Made by a program: the position numbers and the translations under genes. Positions 12,492-16,317 of a DNA stretch of 16,317 nucleotides are shown here, piece by piece; within the stretch, counting starts at the first letter, position 1; every line of letters begins with the position of its first letter. Source of the stretch: Christensenella sp. UBA3857 (lineage in GTDB: Bacteria > Bacillota > Clostridia > Christensenellales > CAG-138); assembly GCA_002392505.1 (NCBI GenBank), contig DGHD01000022.1, forward strand, positions 1-16,317, read 5' to 3'. A model generated the notes under the pieces. It was not told the origin of the DNA. It was given only the letters and a program-made list of their open reading frames with translations, and searched no databases.

Positions 12492-13322
12492 TCAGTTGAT
12501 TGGTCTGCATACCGCGACGACCCTTGTGCGCGACATATGCAGTATGTGGTCGTAATCACCCAGACAGGTGATCAGCGTGAGCCTTGTGTCCCAGGTCTGC
12601 GCCATGACCTCTGGCGGTACGGCGTCGTACTTGTAGCTCGTTATCGACTCCACCGTGTAGAACACGACGTCGCCGCTTTCAAGCGTTACCCACACGTGGT
12701 CTCCGACCTTGAGACCCTTATGCAGTATCGAGAAGAGACCCTTCTGCCCGTGATACCTGTTGTGACCGGCGATTATGCAGTTGCCCGGCTCATTCGGCGC
12801 GGAGCCGTACTTATACCAGCCCGCGATATCGTGAGTGGGGACCGTTGCCATTTCGCCGTTGGCGTTGACGCCTACGGGGATCACCTTTACCGATATCCCA
12901 TGCTCCTCGAAATAAACGCCGACCGGAGCGGAGGGGTCGCCCGTGCCGCCGTTATGCGGTCCGGGAGCGGCAGTGGCGCCGGGTCCGGCAGTATGGTCCG
13001 GAGCGGGAGTCTCGTTTTGTCCGGGGGTCTGCCCGGGAGTTTCATAAGGTCCCGCCGATGGCAAAGGGGCGTCGGAAGCGATCTCCGTCGGCGGAGGGGC
13101 TGTCACCCACGGTCCGGGAGTGCTGTCCGGCGGGCGTGTAACGTCCGGGATCTCGGCGGTGTTGTGATTGAAGATATCCGTCTGATCCCTTAAAATGATG
13201 ATCACGCCGGATATTATCAGAACGGCGGCAACGATATAGAGCACCGTATTGAACAGCCTGTTCCTCTTGCGGCGCTTTTTCTTTGCTTCTTCATTCAGTT
13301 TTTCCGGCGTATTATTATCCAT
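12492..13322 (-). CDS. Membrane-anchored sortase, class F-like
   Basis: A 276-residue transpeptidase. A basic cytoplasmic start (KKKRRKR, 15-20) precedes one membrane helix (about 24-44), then a long Pro/Thr/Gly-rich spacer (about 58-130) and the catalytic sortase barrel (about 134-276). Catalytic residues are His187 in IAGHNRY, Cys253 in TLITC and Arg265 or Arg267 in MSRTRVV. The IPVGVNANGEM and GWYKYG pattern is typical of class F-like enzymes. Sortases join LPXTG-type surface proteins to the envelope, but no such substrate is seen in the window. The ATG has no ribosome site and lies 8 bases after a perfect TATAAT, so the mRNA is probably leaderless. yebC follows on the same strand. Confidence 0.9.
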   Translation of the reverse strand: MDNNTPEKLNEEAKKKRRKRNRLFNTVLYIVAAVLIISGVIIILRDQTDIFNHNTAEIPDVTRPPDSTPGPWVTAPPPTEIASDAPLPSAGPYETPGQTPGQNETPAPDHTAGPGATAAPGPHNGGTGDPSAPVGVYFEEHGISVKVIPVGVNANGEMATVPTHDIAGWYKYGSAPNEPGNCIIAGHNRYHGQKGLFSILHKGLKVGDHVWVTLESGDVVFYTVESITSYKYDAVPPEVMAQTWDTRLTLITCLGDYDHILHMSRTRVVAVCRPIN

Positions 13323-13330
13323 ATTACAGT

Positions 13331-13359
13331 ATTATAACAAATAAATTCGCTATTGGCAA
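13331..13359 (-). promoter_or_regulatory. Sortase promoter, overlapping the argS promoter
   Basis: On the minus strand TTGCCA (13359-13354), a 17-base spacer and TATAAT (13336-13331). Eight bases separate the -10 from the sortase ATG. Confidence 0.75.
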
Positions 13360-13381
13360 CAGAAAATATTTATGCTATAAT
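13353..13381 (+). promoter_or_regulatory. argS promoter, sharing its -35 with the sortase promoter
   Basis: TTGGCA (13353-13358), a 17-base spacer and TATAAT (13376-13381) preceded by TG at -14. The -35 overlaps that of the divergent sortase promoter by five bases, so the two cannot be occupied at once. Confidence 0.78.
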
Positions 13382-13417
13382 AGGAATGTTAGAATTAAAG
13401 TGGAGGTTTGTGCCCAC

Positions 13418-15118
13418 ATGACTATACACGAAAGCATTGCCGCGAAGGTCTCCGCCTTTGCCGGCGTTACCGAAGAGGACGTCCTCGGCTGGTTTGAGAC
13501 GCCTCCCACCCCCGACAAGGGCGATATCGCGCTGCCCTGCTTCAAGCTTGCGAAGGCTCTGCGCAAGGCGCCCCCCATGATCGCCGCGGAGCTTGCAAAG
13601 GAATTCGAGGGCTTCGGCGGCATCGTGAAAGCGGAGCCCGCCGGCGGATACCTCAATTTCTTCCTCGACCGCACGGGCGAGGCGAAAAAGCTCGTCCTCA
13701 AGGTGCTTGAGGAGGGCGATTCCTACGGTTCTTCCGACGAGGGCGGTATGAGGAACGTCTGCATCGACTTTTCCTCCATCAATATCTGCAAGCCCTTCGG
13801 CATACACCATATCACCACCACGGTGCTTGGGCATTCGCTCTCGAGGATATTCCGGCACCTGGGCTACAACCCTGTCAGGATCAACCACCTGGGCGACTGG
13901 GGCACGCAGTTCGGAAAGATGCTCGTCGCCTACAAGAAGTGGGGCGATAAGGAAAGGATCGAAAACGCCGCGTCCCCGACGCGCGAGCTCGTGGATCTTT
14001 ACGTCAAATTCCATCAGGAGGCGGAAAAGGATCCCTCTCTCGACGACGAGGCGAGGGCGGCGTTCCGCTCCATCGAGCTGCACGATCCCGAGAATTGGGA
14101 GCTCTATCAGTGGTTCAAGGAGCTGACGATCAGGGAAGCGCAGCGCGTTTACGATCTGCTCGGCGTGGAGTTCGACAGCTATAACGGCGAGGCGTTCTAT
14201 GAGGACAAGATGCCCGCGGTCATAGACGAGCTCAAGGCGAAGGGCGTCACGACCGTCGACAACGGCATGACGATAGTCGATCTTTCGGCTTACGATATGC
14301 CCCCCTGCCTCATTCTGAAATCGAACGGCGGCACGATCTATCCGACCCGCGATATCACCGCCGCGATCTACCGCAAGAACACATACGATTTCTACAAGAA
14401 CCTTTACGTCGTCGCCTATCAGCAGAACCTCCATTTCAGGCAGGTTTTCAAGACGCTGGAGCTAATGGGCTACGATTGGGCGAAGGACTGCGTGCACGTC
14501 AATTTCGGCATGATCAGCATGCAGGATATGACCTTCTCGACGAGGAAGGGCAACGCCATTTATCTCGAGGACGTGCTTATGAAGGCGATCGAGAAGACCA
14601 AGGCGATCATGCAGGAGAAGAGCCCCGACCTTGCCGATATGGACGAGGTCGCGCGGCAGGTCGGCGTCGGCGCCGTCGTGTGGGGCCCGCTCTATTCCTC
14701 GAGGATAAAGGACTTCACGTTCAGCTGGGAAAAGGCTTTGAACTTCGAGGGCGAGACCGCTCCCTACGCGCAGTACACACACGCAAGGTGCTGCTCCGTT
14801 TTGAGAAAGGCGGAAGGTTACAATATCGTAAAGGCGGATTGGTCCTGCCTTGATAACGAGAGCACCGCGAACCTCATAAAGGCGATGAAGGCGCTCCCCG
14901 CGGCGATAGAGAACGCCGCCGAGAAGTACGAGCCGTACCTTATTTCGAGGAACGTGATCGAGATCTGCTCCGCATTCAACAAGTTCTATTTTGAGAACCG
15001 CATCATGGACGAGAACGAGGGCGTTCGCTCCGCCCGTCTCGCCGTGACCGACGCCGCACGAAAGGTGATAAAGCTCGGACTGTACCTCGTCGGTATAGAG
15101 GCGCCGGAGAGGATGTAA
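13418..15118 (+). CDS. argS: Arginine-tRNA ligase
   Basis: A 566-residue class I aminoacyl-tRNA synthetase that charges tRNA-Arg. The N-terminal tRNA-binding domain (about 1-110) is followed by the catalytic domain with NICKPFGIHH (122-131), INHLGDWGTQFGK, a KMSKS-equivalent MTFSTRKGN (371-379) and the helical anticodon-binding domain ending GIEAPERM, all typical of ArgRS. The ATG at 13418 has GGAGG 11 bases upstream. The HIGH signature is GIHH (128-131), with the first His and the Gly of the usual motif changed, which is unusual; everything else appears intact. Its last codons are duplicated 702 bases downstream, at the far end of an inserted cassette. No second argS is in the window. Confidence 0.96.
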   Translation: MTIHESIAAKVSAFAGVTEEDVLGWFETPPTPDKGDIALPCFKLAKALRKAPPMIAAELAKEFEGFGGIVKAEPAGGYLNFFLDRTGEAKKLVLKVLEEGDSYGSSDEGGMRNVCIDFSSINICKPFGIHHITTTVLGHSLSRIFRHLGYNPVRINHLGDWGTQFGKMLVAYKKWGDKERIENAASPTRELVDLYVKFHQEAEKDPSLDDEARAAFRSIELHDPENWELYQWFKELTIREAQRVYDLLGVEFDSYNGEAFYEDKMPAVIDELKAKGVTTVDNGMTIVDLSAYDMPPCLILKSNGGTIYPTRDITAAIYRKNTYDFYKNLYVVAYQQNLHFRQVFKTLELMGYDWAKDCVHVNFGMISMQDMTFSTRKGNAIYLEDVLMKAIEKTKAIMQEKSPDLADMDEVARQVGVGAVVWGPLYSSRIKDFTFSWEKALNFEGETAPYAQYTHARCCSVLRKAEGYNIVKADWSCLDNESTANLIKAMKALPAAIENAAEKYEPYLISRNVIEICSAFNKFYFENRIMDENEGVRSARLAVTDAARKVIKLGLYLVGIEAPERM

Positions 15119-15119
15119 G
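15103..15119 (+). repeat. Left 17-bp direct repeat (argS 3' end)
   Basis: GCCGGAGAGGATGTAAG spans the last codons and stop of argS. An identical copy lies at 15805-15821, with similarity extending five bases further left (two mismatches). The pair encloses the DUF559 cassette like a target duplication or recombination site. Confidence 0.8.
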
Positions 15120-15132
15120 GCGCTGCTCGCAG

Positions 15133-15281
15133 GCAGCTGCCGCCACCTCTTCCACCACCGCCTTGGGGCGGCGGTCCCCCTTCCCCTCAATAGGGGAAGG
15201 GACAATGACGCCGCGACTTATGCTCCTTCCCCTATTGAGGGGAAGGGGGACCGTGAACGCAGTGAACGGTGGATGAGGTGG
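15133..15281. repeat. MITE-like inverted repeat upstream of the DUF559 gene
   Basis: A 28-bp perfect inverted repeat (15173-15200 with 15225-15252) plus outer arms (15143-15156 with 15268-15281, one mismatch) make a long hairpin. Its left arm, 15133-15200, is repeated exactly at 15722-15789 as a 68-bp direct repeat after the DUF559 gene. Smaller hairpins (CCGCC/GGCGG) sit inside the arms. It may also serve as the argS terminator. Confidence 0.85.
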
Positions 15282-15343
15282 TCGTATGTTTTGCCGAAAG
15301 TAAGCAAAAACGCAAACCCGCCGATCGCTCAAACGGAGGCATC

Positions 15344-15721
15344 ATGAACAGAAACGATCCCGGTCTCACGCCGCTGGCGCAGCAGCTTCGCAAAAACATG
15401 ACCGAGGAAGAAAAGCACGTTTGGTACTGCTGCCTTAAGAAAATGCCGTTCAGGTTCCACCGGCAGAAGGTCATCGGCAAATACATAGTCGATTTCTACT
15501 GCGCAGAGAAAAAGACCGTGATAGAGATCGACGGCGAACAACACTATACTGAGCAGGGGCGCAGAGACGACGCCGAGCGCACCGCATATTTGAACAGCAG
15601 GAGGCTCACGGTACTGCGTTATTCCAATCACGAGGTCAGGACGAATCTATCCGGGGTCTTCAACGATATTTATTATCGGCTGGGAGGAAAATGCGATCCT
15701 TCACTGAAACCTGAAGTCTGA
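15344..15721 (+). CDS. DUF559 (Vsr/MutH-like endonuclease fold) protein
   Basis: A 125-residue protein of the DUF559 family, whose fold resembles very-short-patch-repair and restriction-type nucleases. Visible features are TPLAQQLRKNMTEEEKHVW at the N-terminus, FRFHRQKVIGKYIVDFYC (52-69) with the active-site-type Asp, VIEIDGEQHY (75-84) with Glu/Asp of the PD-(D/E)xK pattern, then a helix and RRLTVLRYSNHEV. Activity has not been shown for most members. The ATG at 15344 has GGAGG 5-6 bases upstream. The gene is bracketed by 68-bp repeats, the right-hand one starting immediately after the stop codon, and the whole lies between duplicated argS ends, so it is probably cargo of a small mobile cassette. 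Confidence 0.92.
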   Translation: MNRNDPGLTPLAQQLRKNMTEEEKHVWYCCLKKMPFRFHRQKVIGKYIVDFYCAEKKTVIEIDGEQHYTEQGRRDDAERTAYLNSRRLTVLRYSNHEVRTNLSGVFNDIYYRLGGKCDPSLKPEV

Positions 15722-15789
15722 GCAGCTGCCGCCACCTCTTCCACCACCGCCTTGGGGCGGCGGTCCCCCTTCCCCTCAATAGGGGAAGG
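15722..15789 (+). repeat. Right 68-bp direct repeat of the DUF559 cassette
   Basis: Identical to 15133-15200. It starts directly after the DUF559 stop codon and contains the CCGCC/GGCGG hairpin and the CCCCTCAATAGGGG palindrome. Confidence 0.9.
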
Positions 15790-15797
15790 AGCAGGCG

Positions 15798-15828
15798 TTG
15801 AAGTGCCGGAGAGGATGTAAGCTATAAT
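15798..15828 (+). promoter_or_regulatory. Possible prfB promoter at the cassette edge
   Basis: TATAAT at 15823-15828 directly follows the right-hand argS-end copy. TTGAAG (15798-15803) lies 19 bases upstream, a longer spacer than ideal. The -10 would be host DNA and the -35 cassette DNA. Confidence 0.4.
15805..15821 (+). repeat. Right 17-bp direct repeat (argS 3' end copy)
   Basis: An exact copy of 15103-15119, including the argS stop codon, but not joined to an argS reading frame. It marks the right border of the inserted DUF559 cassette. Confidence 0.8.
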
Positions 15829-15894
15829 CGGCAATCAGCAATTAACTAATAATAACAGAAACCACTCAAATATTATTCGAAAGGAAGCAATACA

Positions 15895-16317
15895 ATGATC
15901 ATCATGGATGAGTACCGCCAGCAGCTTACGGCGGTGATTGCTGCCCTCAAGCAGGCGGGTGAATCCCTTTAAGGTCGCCGAGCTTGCCGAGGAGAAGAAA
16001 CAGCTCGAGGACGAAATGGGCAAGGACGGCTTCTGGGACGACGTTGAAAACGCCAACAAGGTGAACCAGCGCATGAAGTCCATATCGTCGAAGCTCGACA
16101 AATACGACAAGCTCAACGCCATGTGCGAGGATTTCGAGGTCCTCATGGACATGGGCGAGGAGGACGAGGACATGGCGGAGGAAGTCCCCGGCGAATTTGA
16201 GAAGCTCAAAAAGGCCGTGGAGGATTTCCACCTGGCGGCGCTTTTGACCGGCCCCTACGACGCATACAACGCGGTGCTTTCGCTCCACGCGGGCGCGGGC
16301 GGCACCGAGGCGCAGGA
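15895..16317 (+). CDS. prfB: Peptide chain release factor 2, with +1 frameshift, cut by window end
   Basis: RF2 ends translation at UGA and UAA. Frame zero starts at ATG 15895 (AGGAAG 7 bases upstream), encodes 25 residues ending QAGESL and meets TAA at 15970. A +1 shift continues KVAELAEEKKQLEDE and then about 115 codons to the window edge. These match the RF2 N-terminal helices (DGFWDDVENANK) and enter the conserved LHAGAGGTEAQ stretch; the GGQ catalytic loop lies beyond the window. The stop falls at codon 26, as in E. coli prfB, so the break is the known autoregulatory frameshift and not damage. The stop is UAA instead of the nearly universal UGA. Confidence 0.94.
15967..15973 (+). promoter_or_regulatory. 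prfB: Programmed +1 frameshift site of prfB (CTT TAA G)
   Basis: CTT in the P site can slip to TTT, after which reading resumes at AAG. Upstream GGCGGGTGA could pair partly with 16S rRNA (GGTGA matches part of the extended anti-SD), but it sits about four bases further from CTT than the strong AGGGGG element in E. coli. Confidence 0.85.

Noticed and set aside
13370..14434. A 354-codon minus-strand open frame over argS
   Set aside because: Shadow of argS; no ribosome site or recognisable domain.
15895..15973. prfB as a broken gene because of the early stop
   Set aside because: The stop is at codon 26 in a CTT-stop slip site, matching the known programmed +1 frameshift; the +1 frame is a good RF2 sequence.

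Overview
The window looks like chromosome of a Gram-positive anaerobe of the Clostridia, probably an uncultured gut lineage. This is inferred from a class F-like sortase, a giant secreted protein with Listeria/Bacteroides-type GWY repeats, a C69 dipeptidase, strong AGGAGG ribosome sites, and housekeeping genes (argS, yebC, prfB) in moderately GC-rich DNA. No rRNA, tRNA or CRISPR array was seen.

Positions 1-8764 (all minus strand) form one accessory locus of two transcription units. The upstream unit has its own promoter (8764-8736). It encodes an 1824-residue secreted protein and then a 94-residue protein that has no signal peptide, a Gly-Gly-containing N-terminal segment, one dockerin/EF-hand calcium loop and a Trp/Tyr-rich tail. 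A strong hairpin terminator follows. The second unit starts at a near-consensus promoter that appears to give a leaderless mRNA. It encodes an HPr-kinase-like protein, a PqqD-like peptide-recognition protein, a membrane-anchored protein with DP[ND]AT[TQ] repeats and a nucleotidyltransferase of the NTP_transf_5 type, in overlapping or tightly packed order. Kinase + PqqD + NTP_transf_5 is a combination known from ribosomal-peptide maturation loci, so the 94-residue protein is a candidate substrate. The gene cluster probably continues beyond position 1.

Positions 8765-11161 hold two terminator-like hairpins, a plus-strand six-helix membrane protein with a faint Mpv17-like C-terminus, a bidirectional terminator and a minus-strand C69 dipeptidase.

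Positions 11177-13322 (minus) hold a sortase gene followed by yebC. Between them is a 269-bp unit present twice in tandem. Each unit ends in a fresh ribosome site and the first 11 codons of yebC, so the yebC start exists three times; the two upstream copies are 12-codon decoy ORFs.

Positions 13331-16317 (plus) hold argS, a DUF559 endonuclease-like gene inside a repeat-flanked cassette, and the first part of prfB. The sortase and argS promoters are divergent and share overlapping -35 boxes. The DUF559 cassette sits exactly at the argS stop codon and is bounded by a 17-bp duplication of the argS 3' end. prfB has the programmed +1 frameshift at codon 26, but with UAA instead of the usual UGA.
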